Shown here: positions 47,613 through 59,240 of the stretch, piece after piece
Layout of the letters: every line of letters begins with the position of its first letter
Numbering within the stretch: the first letter of the stretch is position 1
Translations under genes and position numbers: made by a program
Notes under the pieces: model-generated
Databases searched by the model: none
The model's input: the letters and a program-made list of their open reading frames with translations, nothing else
What the model was told of the DNA's origin: nothing
From: Parascedosporium putredinis
Taxonomy: Eukaryota; Ascomycota; Sordariomycetes; Microascales; Microascaceae
NCBI GenBank assembly: GCA_949357655.1
Contig: CASHTG010000015.1
Span: forward strand, 248,001-312,000
Reading direction: 5' to 3'
Length of the DNA stretch: 64,000 nt

Positions 47613-49995
47613 ATGGAGGCGAGCCATGTCATGAACGTGTACGACGACCGAGGGGGCAGCCCGTTATTCTACCCCGACCTGATGAACCTCAACGACACGC
47701 AAAAGGGCATCGTCGTCACCGTCGAGAGGGTCGGCGCCTCCCTCTCCCTCGTGGGCGTCGCCCTCATCTTCGCGACCTACTGGGCCTTCAAAGGCTGCGC
47801 ACCGTGCCTAACCTCTTTATCCTCTTCGCCTCCATCGCCAACGCCGGCGCGAGCATCGCATGCCTCATCGGCTACGATGGCGTCCGGGCCGGGACGGATT
47901 CTGCGCTGTGCAAGACTCAGGCTTTTCTCCTTGAGATGTGAGTTTCTTCCTCCTCCTCCGCCGCTGCCCGCTGGTCTTGCTCTCTTGCTCCGCCCCCTTC
48001 TCTTCCCCGCCGTCTTCCCGGCGGAACTGAATGCCCGTCCGTCACTAACACAAGGTGGGGGTGAGAGGGGAAAGACGAGGAGGAGGCACAGAAAATCACA
48101 GAAAATTTATGACCTCCTGCTTCGAATTCCCCTTATCCCCAAAACGAAACGCAAACCTAACAGGCTCATGCAATCCGATCCGTGGTGGTCCTTTGCCATG
48201 GCCGTCAACGTCTACCTCGTCTTCTTTTATGGTGCTAACCCGGCCTCGTTTCGCAAGTACGTCTGGGTCTACTGCCTCATTTGCTTCGGCATCCCCTTTA
48301 TCCCCGCCTTGGTTTGTCTCTTGTACAAGGAGGAACACCGCGGGCCGGTCTACGGCGATGCTACGGTATGCTGCCCGTTTCTGCTATCTCTGTCTCGTGT
48401 GCGGAATTCTCCACGGAGAGACGGAGTCTCTTAACCCGATGAAGAAAATCTAAACTCATCATATAAAAAACATCTATAGCTCTGGTGCTGGATAGGCAAC
48501 GAATGGACCGAGCTCCGCATCTACACGTACTACCTGCCCATCTGGGTCTGCATCTTCTTCTCCACCCTCATCTACTTCGCCGTCGGATACCGCGTCTTCA
48601 AGCAGCGCAACCAGCTCCGCAACCTGACGTTTAGCGCCCACGATGCCGCCGACGCCAACGACGGGAAAGAGGCGTCGTCCGCCTCGGACGTGCGCGAATC
48701 AGCCGACAAGGTAGCTTTTTTTTTTTTCTATCTTTCTTCTTCACTTTCTACATCTCCAAATTCGCACCATAGGCGATAGAGAAATTCTGCTACTAACCCT
48801 CGTCTTCTCGTACCACCAGCACAAGCTCGCCGCCGCCAACGCCTACGGCACCGCCGTCACCGAAGTCAAAATCACCACCTCCGTCCCCGGCGCATGGACC
48901 CCCGCCCCCGTCCCTCCGCGCCGCCCGCGCCAGCCGGAGCACCGAAAACTTATACGCCCGCGCCCTCTACCCGGACCTGAACCACGACGTATACGGCATC
49001 TACGACGATGACGACGACAACAACAACGATGACGACCACTACCACCACCATCACCACCATCACCGACCCCGCCACGGCTCCCTCGACCGCCGCCGCCCCT
49101 AGGCCCATCCCCCTCTCCGCCTCATCCGCGCAGGCCCACGCCGCCGCCGTCGCCGCCGCACTCTCCGGCCCCCGCTTCGAAACAACCTGCACCGCCAACC
49201 ACAGCCCCTCGCACCAAACCAACCCACCTCCACCTCCACCCGTCGCCCCCGCTACCACCACCACCACCACCACCACCGCCGCCGCCGCCTCCCCGACGAA
49301 GAAGCCCGCCGCGACACCCGCCTCTTCTCCGCCCTCGGCAAATTCCGCGCCCGCCTCCGCCACCTCGACCCCGTCAAGCTCGCCTACCTCCGCACCAGCT
49401 TCGTCTTCGCCATCTCCATCCTCATCACCTGGGCCCCCAGCTCCGTCAACCGCATCCACAACCTCATCCACCCTTTCGCCCCCAACTACGGCCTCAACGT
49501 CGCCAGCGCCGTCGTCTTGCCCCTCCAGGGCCTCTGGAACGCCATCATCTACTTTAGCACCAGCTGGCGCGCCTGCCGCGAGGAACTCGCCAGGCTCTGC
49601 GGCGCCTACGCCCATTCCCCTTGTCCTTGTCGTCGTCGGCCCCGCCCTATCACCACCATCATTCGTCCGCTTCCTCCTCCTCCCCTTCGTGCGCCGCTTC
49701 GCTCTTCGCCTGCTGGCCCTGGTGGCCCCGCCGATTGTTTTACCCTGACCCGCCGGACCACGTGGCCACAGACCCTGGTGAGCTCCATCGTACCCGGCGG
49801 CAGGGATATCCGGGATCGGGTCTGGGAAATGGCGAGAGATACGGCTGGGCGGAGGATAGGCGGCGCGGTGCGTTTTACGGTGGGTCACGGCACGGTTCGG
49901 AGAGAGCCGGGGATTTGCCGCCTCGAGTCCGGCCGTGGATACCATTGAGATGGGGTTGGGTCCGGTCCCGCAGATCGGTACGGTGCGAGCGCTGA
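47613..49995 (+). CDS. Git3/cAMP-receptor-like seven-transmembrane receptor
   Basis: Plasma-membrane GPCR of the fungal class related to cAMP-receptor-like proteins, likely signalling through a G-alpha to adenylate cyclase or MAPK (inference). Seven helices are seen: VERVGASLSLVGVALIFATY; TVPNLFILFASIANAGASIA; SFAMAVNVYLVFFYGANP; VWVYCLICFGIPFIPALVCL; the block LWCWIGNEWTELRIYTYYLP with IWVCIFFSTLIYF; LRTSFVFAISILITWAPSSV; and AVVLPLQGLWNAIIYF. The loop between helices 5 and 6 is about 200 residues, Ala/Pro-rich, with two His7 tracts (49043-49063 and 49256-49276). Introns 47938-48163, 48366-48479 and 48711-48819. Frame breaks: 47790-47792, about 48900-48925, about 49075-49082, about 49240-49252, and at least one after helix 7, so the C-terminus and stop are unresolved (49948-50156). 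Confidence 0.85.
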
Positions 49996-50749
49996 GGGGT
50001 CTTTTAAAAACTCAAAAGGCTCATTTCATATGTCGTGGTTCTCTTCCTTGCTTCTTGTTATGCATGCGTTTATATAGTGCGCGGTCAAATACAAAGTGCC
50101 TTTTCAACACTGTCGTGAATGCTAGACTGACCGCATCGCCTTCATGTATCTCTTGATGTACGTCTCTCACGCCCGCTCTCGCTTTCCAAACGCCCAAGAG
50201 ACTGGCATGCGTGACATCCGATCGCCACATATAAGCTGGCCTGCCTGTGCCCCAAGACTGCTTTGTCCAAGTCCATCAGAGTAAACGAGAAGGACATGTC
50301 AGCAGACAAACTACGGCATAAGCCAACAGCCTTCTGGTCGCTGCTGGAACTTATACCTACCCAAATGCGTGTCGTGTACACGAGAGCTCGATACCCTGAC
50401 GATACGATAGCAACAGGGCTGGATTCCAAGAGAACAAAACGCTAGAAACATACCAAAATACCCGCATGACTCTGCTATCAAGTGAAAGAAACCAGAAAGA
50501 AAACTCCATGCAGTGCCATGGCCCCAGAAAAGAAAACTCCAGTCAACTCCATCAATCCATCCACTCAACGACAAGTCCCGCGGACGCAGTCCATCTCTCT
50601 TCCCCTGACGACGGACAAATTCCATGCCCATCTCACCCCATTGTATACACTACTCATATATGTAAACCCAAGGACAAAAAAGAAAAGAAACCAGCACTCC
50701 CTGACGCTTCGCTCTTCCACAATATCCAAAGCCTCGTCTCACCACACTC
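49996..50749. other. Convergent 3' region between receptor and dapB
   Basis: Contains the uncertain end of the receptor gene and the 3' region of dapB. No separate gene is supported. Confidence 0.5.
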
Positions 50750-53745
50750 TCACACCACAGCCTCCACGGCCCCATCCACAACCCTCTTCCTCTTCGTCTC
50801 CACCTTGGGCTTCGGATGCCTCAACCGAACCCACTCCCCATTAAACGCGTTGATGATCCAGTCCGTCATGCCTACATACAACACGTCTTTCGTTAGCAAA
50901 ACCCCCATTTCTTTGTCGTACAACATAAAAAGACAACGGCGGCTGGTGTACTTACGCTGATACAACGCGCGATTCGCCGAATGAAAGTAAATCCCATGAT
51001 TACTGTCCGGAAACACATGCACATCGTAATTCTGCGCCCCCACCGTATCCAACTGATCCAGCAACTTGAGCGTATTCTGCACATGCACATTATCGTCCGC
51101 CGTGCCGTGCATCACCAAGAACCGCACCGGACCCTTCTTGCCCCCGTCATCTTCAGTGTTTCCCGTCCCCGTCCCCGCCAGCGCCTCGGCATCATGCACC
51201 GCCGTCTCCGCATACCCCTCCGGATTCTCCTGCGGCGTCCCCATATACCGCTCCGTATAAATCGAATCATACAACCGCCAATCCGTCACCGGCGCCACCG
51301 CCACCCCGTACGAAAACGTCTTTCCCGCATCCACCTCGAGCGTCTTGAGCGCGTTGAACCCCCAAACGACCACCCCCAAATCGCCAGCCGCGTCGCGTCC
51401 ACGTACGGTTTCGCCGCCCAGTGTGCGCCCGCCGCCACCTGGTCCCGCGCCTCGTACCGGCCCAGGTGCCCGCGAATCAGCACCCGCGCCGCCCGCCCGA
51501 TGAAGCCCGTGCCCCGCCCGTCCACCGTCACCACCACGTACCCCAGCGACGACGCCACAAACGTCTGGTACGTCACCGCGAACCGCTTGTGCACCTGCTG
51601 CGACCCCGGGCCCGAGTACTGGAAAAAGAGCACCGGGTACTTGCGCGCCGGGTCGAACCCCGGCGGCAGCCGCTCCACGTAGTTGAGCCGCACCCCGCCC
51701 TCCACCTCGATCGTGCCGTACCGCTGCTCCGGCAGGTCGTGCTCCCGCACCATGCGCTGCAGCTTCTCGTTCTTCTCCACCACGTGCTCGAACCCGGGGC
51801 CCGCGTTGCCGGGCGTCGACACCACCTTGTACCAGGGCACCTCGGGCCCCTGGTAGTGGAGCAAAGCGTAGCCCGCCCCGCTCGAGAAGGAGACGCCGTA
51901 GTAGGCCTCCTCGGTGACGTTGGTCATGGGTATGACCTCGCCGCCGCCCTCGAGCCCGACGCTGTACACGTGGCGCTGGATGGACGACTCCTGCGTCGAC
52001 ACAAAGTACACGAGGTTGTTGTCCAGGTCGACGGCCGAAGGCGCGTCCACCACCTCCCAATCATCCGCCGACGTCAGCATCCGGGGCTCCGGGTTATCCA
52101 AGGGCGTGAAATAGGCGAGGTGATCACCAAAACCGCTGATGACGGTATCGATGTAGCCCGCCTCGGGCCGCCCCTTGGCCGCGTCGGCCGGGATGTAGCG
52201 GGGATTCGACCGCTCGAACCAACCGCCGTCCAGCTCGGCCACGTTGACCGTCCTCACCTTTTTCCCCGAGCGGGCCTTGGGGTCGACGAGCACGACATGC
52301 ATAATGTCGCTCACGCGGTTGCTCTCCTTGATAATCACCTTGTCCCCGGCCCACAAGACGTTGGTGATGAGGCGGTCGTGGTCGGCGAAGCGGCCCTTGA
52401 CGGGCACGGCAAAGGCCTCGCCGGCCTCGACGTCGTAAAACTGCACGTCCACGACGGGGTTGGGCGAGCCCGCCTTGGGATACTTGAGCCACTCGGTCTT
52501 GGGGTAGAGCATGTCGTCGCCCGACACCTGGTTCGTCGGCGGGTCGATGAAGAACTCGACGGGGTACTCGGGCACCTCGGTCTCGTTGGCGCGGAAAAAC
52601 GCGATAAACTTGCCGTCCTCGGACCACCACGTGCCCTGGTTGCTGCTAAACACTTCTTCCTCGAACACCCAGTCGGGGATCCCGTAAAAGACGTTGGGCC
52701 CGCCGTCGCGCGTGATCTGGCGCACTTTCTTGTTCGCCCGGGTGTCGAGGGTGCGCAGGTACAGGTTGTTGTCCTTGGTGAAGGCGATGGCGTCGCTCCG
52801 CGGGCTCCATACAGCGTAGTGCACCACCGCGTTCACGTCGAGCGGGTCGAGCGGCTCGAGGGCCTGCGTCGCCACGTCGAGGATCCAGTACTCGGCGGTG
52901 AAGGAGTGGCGCCACACGCTCTTGGACTTGGTCGCGAGCAGCACCTTGGTCAGGTCCCGGCTCGGCCACACTTTTTCCGGGTGGATGAACTGGTCGCCGT
53001 AGCGCAGGCCCGACGTCTTGATCAGCGTGCGGCTGCTAAACACGGCGGGATTCTCCCCGGCAGCGCGGGCCTTGCCGCCGGCGGCGGCATCTTGGTCCGT
53101 GGCGCGGACGTCCTCGACGACGAGGTAGTCCTTGCCCGAGGCGCCCTGCTGCAGCAGGAGCCCGTCTTCGTTATTCGGGCCGGGGACCCAGCTGATGGAG
53201 TGGCTGGCGGCCGACCACTCGTAGTTGAGGATATGGTCCAGGGTCACGGGGTTGCCCAACAGAGGCTTGGCGCCGCCGCCGCCGCCGACGTGGGCGCTTC
53301 CGGGCTCGACCACGCTGCCGCCGCCCACGGCCACCTTTCCGGCCTCCTTGCCGCCTCCGGAGAGGAAGAAGAAGAGGGCAACGACCCACAAGGCGGTGAG
53401 GAGGGCGGCGATCCCGCCAAGGATGCGGCACCAGCGCCTGTCCGCGCCGCGGTTCTGAATACCGGCGCCGGGGGCGAGGAACCGAGCCGTCTCGAGGTCG
53501 TTGTCGGGATCGTCATCCTGCGGGTCGTCCTTGAGCGGGTCGTCATCATCGTCGTCGTTGTAGTTGGTGCCCGCTTTTCGGTCGGGGTATTTAAGGGCCA
53601 ACTTCTCGTTGACGTGCTGGCCGATTCGCTCAAACACGAGGCTCGTGGTGGAGACGGAGGAGAGGGAGTCCTCGGAGGACCTGGGGCGGTAGGGATCGTC
53701 GGGCTTCGAAGACGTCGGGGGAGACGAGTCCACGAGGGCCGCCAT
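50750..53745 (-). CDS. dapB: Vacuolar-type dipeptidyl aminopeptidase B (DPP IV family, S9B)
   Basis: Type II membrane serine peptidase removing N-terminal X-Pro or X-Ala dipeptides, in the vacuole or late Golgi (family knowledge). Seen: Ser-rich and acidic cytosolic tail; one membrane helix (ILGGIAALLTALWVVALFFF); a Gly-rich luminal stem; the beta-propeller with the double-Glu motif DWVFEEEVF; and the hydrolase domain with the nucleophile elbow GWSFGGF, the acid in VMHGTADDNVHVQN and the His in DSNHGIYF. One intron, 50872-50955, joins NRALYQ to RMTDWIINAFNGEW. The start ATG is at 53745; the longer frame to 53778 begins with GTG. One frame loss, in the five-base run 51359-51363, falls exactly at the nucleophile elbow. 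About 970 residues, slightly long because of the tail and stem. Confidence 0.95.
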
Positions 53746-54675
53746 CGTTGTCGCCGCTACGTCCCGTCCAGAACGCACGGGGCGTTATCGAGTTAGGACG
53801 GGGAGAAGATTCGGTTTATCGGGCCGGCCGGGGGTTTTTGCGAGATTGCAAAAGATACGGAGCGAGGGTGACGGGCAAACTACGGTGGACTCGAGGCCAT
53901 GAAGGGGGAGAGGCGTTGGATGCCGAGAATGGAGGAGGAAAACAAATGAGGAAGAAGTCGTAATAAACGGCGAGGTTGAACGAGTGGAGGAAAGACTAGA
54001 CGAACAAAGGCTCCCCAAGCACGCGACACTATTATACAGACGGGAGAGAGTAAGCGGTGCAGTGTGTGGGGTGCACGGGGAGTTTTGAGCGGTTGCTGGA
54101 GGATGATGAAATGGTAAAAGGATAAGAAGATGTAATCGCTCCCTGAAAAGGCGCCTCCCGATGCAATCTTGTACCTTGGACTAGTCCGGCAGGGACGTGG
54201 CCTGAAGCGCCAGGGGCTATTGTGCTGCAGGTGAATGTACCTATACCTCGGTACAACGCGCTGCTTGCGCTGCTCACCCACAGGCCACGAGTCATCCACC
54301 TGCCGGCCCGGCCGTGGTAGAAACATGTCGCAGGCCACGCGTGGGGAACTTACCGGGGCTGACATTCAGGGACCGACAGACGACAGCAGCCGGTGGAACA
54401 ATGAGGCCGGAGGACTAAAACAACCCCTTTGTCCTCCCCAGCTTGAGGGCTTATTAGTAGAGCGACATGTCGAATGCAGGCTTAGCCAGCGTTGGGATAA
54501 ATATAGCTTCAGTGGATATCAATGAATAACCGAAATAATGTGATCTATTATTCTAACTCCAACCATACAAGCTTGATCCTGGTAATAGCAACAACAAAGA
54601 CGGCAACGACAGTAGCAGTAGGGGAATCATAGCCTGAACAAAAGAAAAGAAATCCAAAAAACGACAAAAAAAAAA
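53746..54675 (-). other. Intergenic region: dapB promoter, UPF0145 3' end
   Basis: Upstream region of dapB, CT/GA-rich near its start codon, followed by the 3' region of the next minus-strand gene. No supported gene. Confidence 0.6.
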
Positions 54676-55240
54676 TTAACCCTGCTTAAGTTGAGGCACC
54701 TCGGCCGCCGTATCATCAATCTTCTCCACCACGCACGCGGTGCCGTACGCACACACCTGCGCGAAACCACCCAGATCACCAGCGTCGAAGCGCAGGGCGA
54801 TGACGGCATTGCCGCCGCGGGCCTTGGTCTCGGCGACGACGCGGCTAATGGCGTCGTTGCGGCAGCTGTACAGCATGGTGGTGAACCAGCGGAGCTCGCC
54901 GCCGGCGACGGACTTGAGGACCATGCCGAGGGAGGCGGCCCAGTTGCGGGAGCGCACGGTGAGGCCGTAGACGGCGCCGAGGACCTTGACGATGCGGTAG
55001 CCGGTGATGTCGAACATGGCTGCGTTGGACAAGATGTGTTAGATGGGGTTTCTATTGCGCTCCTGCTTGAAATCTCTTGGTTCTATGCTATCCCCTCTAG
55101 ATAAAAGAAAGAAAGAAAAAAAAAGAAAAAAAGAACAACTTACTTGTGGTGATGACACCGTCCGTCTCGGTAAAGCAGTGGAGGTCCGACAGAGAAGGAG
55201 GGATGTCAGCCGGGCCGACGTGGACGGAGGGGTTGACCAT
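54676..55240 (-). CDS. UPF0145/YbjQ-family (heavy-metal-binding-like) protein
   Basis: Small soluble protein of the widespread YbjQ fold; function unclear, probably an oligomeric, lipid- or metal-associated protein. Seen: a fungal N-terminal extension (MVNPSVHVGPADIPPSLSDL), CFTETDGVITTTMFDITGYR, IVKVLGAVYGLTVRSRNW, GGELRWFTTMLYSCRNDA, ARGGNAVIALRFDA and CAYGTACVVEK, the last being the family signature. One intron (55020-55143) splits the ITT-T-MFD region and restores the family block. 146 residues, no frame correction. A nine- to ten-base A run (forward strand, 54667-54675) lies immediately past the stop. Confidence 0.9.
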
Positions 55241-57886
55241 TGTGGGTGGGTGGGGGAGGTGTAAGTGTTGGTTGATTTCGTGTCCTTGTGGGGAAACGAA
55301 GAGCGCCTCGAGTGCTTGATGGCAAATGTGTTCTTTATGATCAAGGTTGAGGTCGACGGTATGTCAGATTTAGTGGCAAAGACAGTGATGAAAGAGTAGA
55401 TAGATCAAGGTATGAGTCTAGTGAAGCTGTGTGGTATGGATGAACGAGGTTGAAGATATCGAGAGAAAAAGATCAAGACAAAAAGCTAGACAACAGCATC
55501 GCTTTATATAGACGACCGACACCCTTGCCTCTCCTCGCATAGATCGGGTTTTTATAAAAACATCAAGTTTCCATGGTCTTATTTCGCTCATGCCTATTCC
55601 ATCGACGCTGCTCCACGAAAACTCAATTGAGCAAGCATCTGATGTATTCTGACGGGCCATCGCGAAATTCTGAGGCCCCTGGCGGCCCTATTTCACCTAT
55701 TCCACGCGACTCGACCACGCTCTTCCACCCAAAACGGGCTTCGCATTGTCGTATTTCGTATCAGTTTCCCAAGTGGGGAGCGGCACTGTGTTATTCTTAG
55801 CGCGCCAAGTACCGCCGTTTGGTCCGTTTGGTCCCCTTGGTTCCCCCGCCGCCAACTGTGGGTCCTTGATGCACACAAGGGAAACCCGTCGAGCTAATAC
55901 TGTCCACATTGGCAAAAGCCACACTTGGATCTTCCATTCGCCTGGCTGGGCACTGTAGATCCCTCGATTCTCTTACTCTAGACGTCAGCTTAGGAGAATT
56001 GATCAATATTCCAAAGCTGCGTTGGAGCAATGAGGAAGGACAAAGACCTTGCACCCCGCATTCACCCGCCCCGCGTACACCGTACACCGTTGCCTCTAGA
56101 ATTCTGCAGCCTCGAGCCAATCTAAGCCCTGGCCAAAGGAACATTGAAAGCGAATCACTCAACTTGGAGCCCAGAGCCCGTGAAACTGCACCTGCCACCT
56201 TCCGCTCCCACCCGCATGCCTCGATCAGCCCCGGAAACTCTCGGGAGCAGAATGACTGGCCTCATGTCCTGTTCTTTTCCCTCGAGTGGGAAGCAAGAAA
56301 GCTACCGTTTCCCTCTCTCTCTGAGGAGGGGCAAGGCAAAACAAAAGGATAGGCAGCATTGGGGGAAATGAATAGGCCTAGAACTAGCCACCAATGCACG
56401 TTAGGGTATTTGACACTTTCTAAATAGTCCAATCAAGTATTCCTTCGCAGATCGAGTATAGCGAATGATGCGCACAGCCCCTCTCTCCCTCTACCCTCCG
56501 GACATCGCGACTCGGTACCCGTGCCCGGAACCCGCTCAATTTCGGTGGCTTTCGGCGTCAGGCGTCAGGAAATGCTGATCGTCGCTGCGGTGGCCACTAT
56601 GTCACTCCTATCGATTGATCAAGTCTCGGCAAGGAACGTTTGCGCAACCAAGGGGGTCTAGAGCGGGGGCGGTGTCTCTGGTCATGTCGCTCTTCCACTG
56701 CCCCGCCCCCACCTCGAAATCGAAATCGAATAATAAGCTCCGGCCTTCCTGTTCAAGTGGTGGGGACAGCGGTGGCGGGATGACAGGGCTTCTCAGCGGT
56801 GGAAGTGGCTGCTCGTTTATCTCGGGTTAAACTAGCGCGAGTCTTGTCGCACTCAATCTCGAATCCAGATATTCATTTAACTTCACCCTCTTCTCTCCTC
56901 AAGAGCCATTCACCTTTGTGTTTTTCTTCTTCTTTTGTCTTTTCCTTCTAACTAGGTTTTATGTGCAGTTTCTTTTCTTCTCTTTCACCACCCACCCCAT
57001 CAGTATCTCCCGCCCACTGCATCATTTCCAAGAGAACCCCCGTGCTACCCCCGCTGCCTCGTTCGGCGTTCCCGTAATCACTCCCGGTGTCTGCACATTA
57101 CTAATAATGCTGCCTGCCCTTCACGCCCCGCGTGCATCCACAATGCGAGATGCCGCCGCCCGACTTCACGGGCCCTGTGCCGCCGCCTCGTCCTTGGACA
57201 ACGACCACTTGGCTCAAATCAAGATGGAGATACACTGTTTGCTCGTGGTGCAAGAATTGCTTGAGTCTGTGTAATGAAGAGAACCCGACTGCCCCTTGAA
57301 GTCGAGCAGCATCGTTTGTAATATAATGCAATGAACACACATATATATGCGCCCATAAATGACCATTCTTTAGACATGGAGCCCCCTCGTTCATCTTATG
57401 TTTTTCAATATTCAAGAGATATCCATGGATCTGTATATGTAATCTTAACATCGAAGCAGTGTCCCAGTCCTCACTCTTCAACTGCCGACACTTTCAGGCC
57501 CAGTCGTCGGAGAACGCCAGAGAGCCCTTCAAAGAAGCTAGCCTCAATCCCCGCTATAACTGTCATTAATAATCCCCCACCTCCTAAAAAGACTCTTCCT
57601 CGGCGTGCGGCTCGGAGCCGGCGACGTGCCTCGAGCGACCGACACATCAACCTCCGCGTGTGTCGAGCGTCAGCCCGGCCTTCCTCACCACGTTTAGCGC
57701 ATCACGGCGAAATCTCTCTTTCCACGTCTCCCCGTGAGTCCAAGACTGGCATACACTTTCACTGGTCCCTACAAACATCCGCAGCATCGCAACTCTCCAG
57801 CGGGTATTAACCGCTCCCCTCATTCACGTCCAAAGGAAGACAGCCCAAGTAATAGACACAAGAAACCAAAAGTCCCACCAGAAAAG
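55241..57886. other. 2.6 kb divergent interval without a supported gene
   Basis: Between the divergent starts of the UPF0145 and N-acetyltransferase genes. Frames of up to 159 codons exist but have no conserved motif, intron structure or exon-like codon pattern. Confidence 0.55.
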
Positions 57887-59240
57887 ATGCCTCCCCACGC
57901 ATACACCCCCTCCCAAATCACCACCTACCTCACCCACATCGCCTACCCTTCTCCTTCCCCTTCCCCTTCCTCTTCCCCCGGCCCGTCCCCCTCCCCGCGC
58001 CCACCCTCCCCAACCTCGAGCGCCTCGTCCGCCACCACCTCGCCGCCGTGCCCTTCGAATCCCTCTCCCTGCACTACTCCCCGCGCCGCACCCTCTCCGT
58101 CGACCCCGAGGACCTCTTTCGCAAAATCGTCCGTCCTCCCCGCGCCGCCCTCGACAGCCCAAACGACGAAGACGACAACGCGGCCGCGGCCGCCGCCGGC
58201 GTCCATCCCGACGGCGACCGCCGCGGCGGCTACTGCATGGAAGTCAACACCCTTCTCGCCTCCGTGCTCCGCGGCCTCGGCTACGACGTCTTGTCCGTGG
58301 GGGCCGCGTATCCTTTGCCACGCAGAGCAAGCCCGGCGAGGGCTTCGACGGCTGGTAAGTCTCTTTCTGCTTCCTACAAACCCATACCTTTCTCCACCAT
58401 AGCAAGGATCTATAGAGCAAATCCAAAAACCTGCCTATTCAACCAACCCCAATCAACGACTTACACAACCCCAAAATCAACAGGAGCCACATGGCCAACA
58501 TCATCACCATCAATTCAACCCACTACCTCGTCGACGTCGGCTTCGGCCTCAACACCCCCTCTTCCCCATCCCCTTCCCCCTCCACCCCCTCACCCCCATC
58601 CGCCGCTCAGCCTCCTCCTCCCCCGCTCCCCGTCCCCGCCCCACCTCCACCCTCCTCAACCGCCGCCTCGTCCAAGAACCCCTCCTCCCCACCTCCCACC
58701 CGCTCTCCCCCGTCTGGATCTACTACCACCGCACCTACGCGCCTCCCTCCGATACCGACGCCGATGCGGACACCGATCTATCCCCGACCACCGCTTCATC
58801 CCCGGCTACGCCCTCACCCCCACCGAATTCCACCACGCCGACTTCGCCATCATGAACCTCTCCACCTCCACCGCCTCCAACTCCTTCTTCGTCCGCACCC
58901 TCCTCTGCGTCCGCACCATCCTCTCCAACGACCCCCTCCTCCCTCCTTCTCCTCCTTCTCCCGACCACCCCGATCATCCCAGCCAAGACGCCGCCCTCCC
59001 CACCGAACCGGTCCTCGCCGGCCAGCTCGTCCTCATGGCCGACGAGCTCAAGCTGCGCCGCGTCCGCCCCGGTCGTCCCGACGAATTCGCCGAGTACGTC
59101 GTCCTCGAGCGTTTTCCCACCGAGGATGCCCGCGTCGCCGCCCTGCGCAAGTGGTTCGGCATCAACCTGTCCCCGAGGAGAGGGCCGCCATCGCGGGCCA
59201 CTTGACCGAGATCAAAGCCTCGACCGAGCCTGAGGCGTGA
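57887..59240 (+). CDS. Arylamine N-acetyltransferase family enzyme with low-complexity insertions
   Basis: Acyl-CoA-dependent N-acyltransferase; fungal members detoxify aromatic amines, some with malonyl-CoA (family knowledge). The Cys-His-Asp triad is visible: Cys in RRGGYCMEVNTLLASVL, His in GWSHMANIITIN, and Asp in YLVDVGFG. Also LRRLVRHHLAAVPFESL-like sequence (read as ERLVRHHLAAVPFESLSL), VWIYYHRTYA, LTPTEFHHADFAIMNLSTS and SNSFFVRTLLCVRTI. The intron 58355-58483 restores FDGW-SHM. A Ser/Pro-coded insertion sits in the N-terminal helical domain (about 57940-58010) and a Pro-rich one after VDVGFG (about 58555-58650), making about 409 residues against the usual 280-340. Five frame losses: about 57980-58005, 58299-58303, one in about 58555-58640, about 58780-58800, and 59171-59174. 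Stop TGA 59238-59240. Confidence 0.9.

Noticed and set aside
49008..49748. A Thr-rich 246-codon plus-strand frame read as a mucin-like protein
   Set aside because: Most of it is the wrong frame of the receptor loop; the conserved helix 6 and 7 sequences are in a neighbouring frame.
48950..49945. A 331-codon Val/Gly/Ala-rich frame on the minus strand
   Set aside because: It is antisense to the receptor gene, whose helices 6 and 7 are clearly coded on the plus strand.
51421..53796. A 791-codon open frame on the plus strand
   Set aside because: It is the antisense shadow of dapB; GC-rich third positions in the real gene suppress stops on the other strand. The dapB strand carries all catalytic motifs and the intron.
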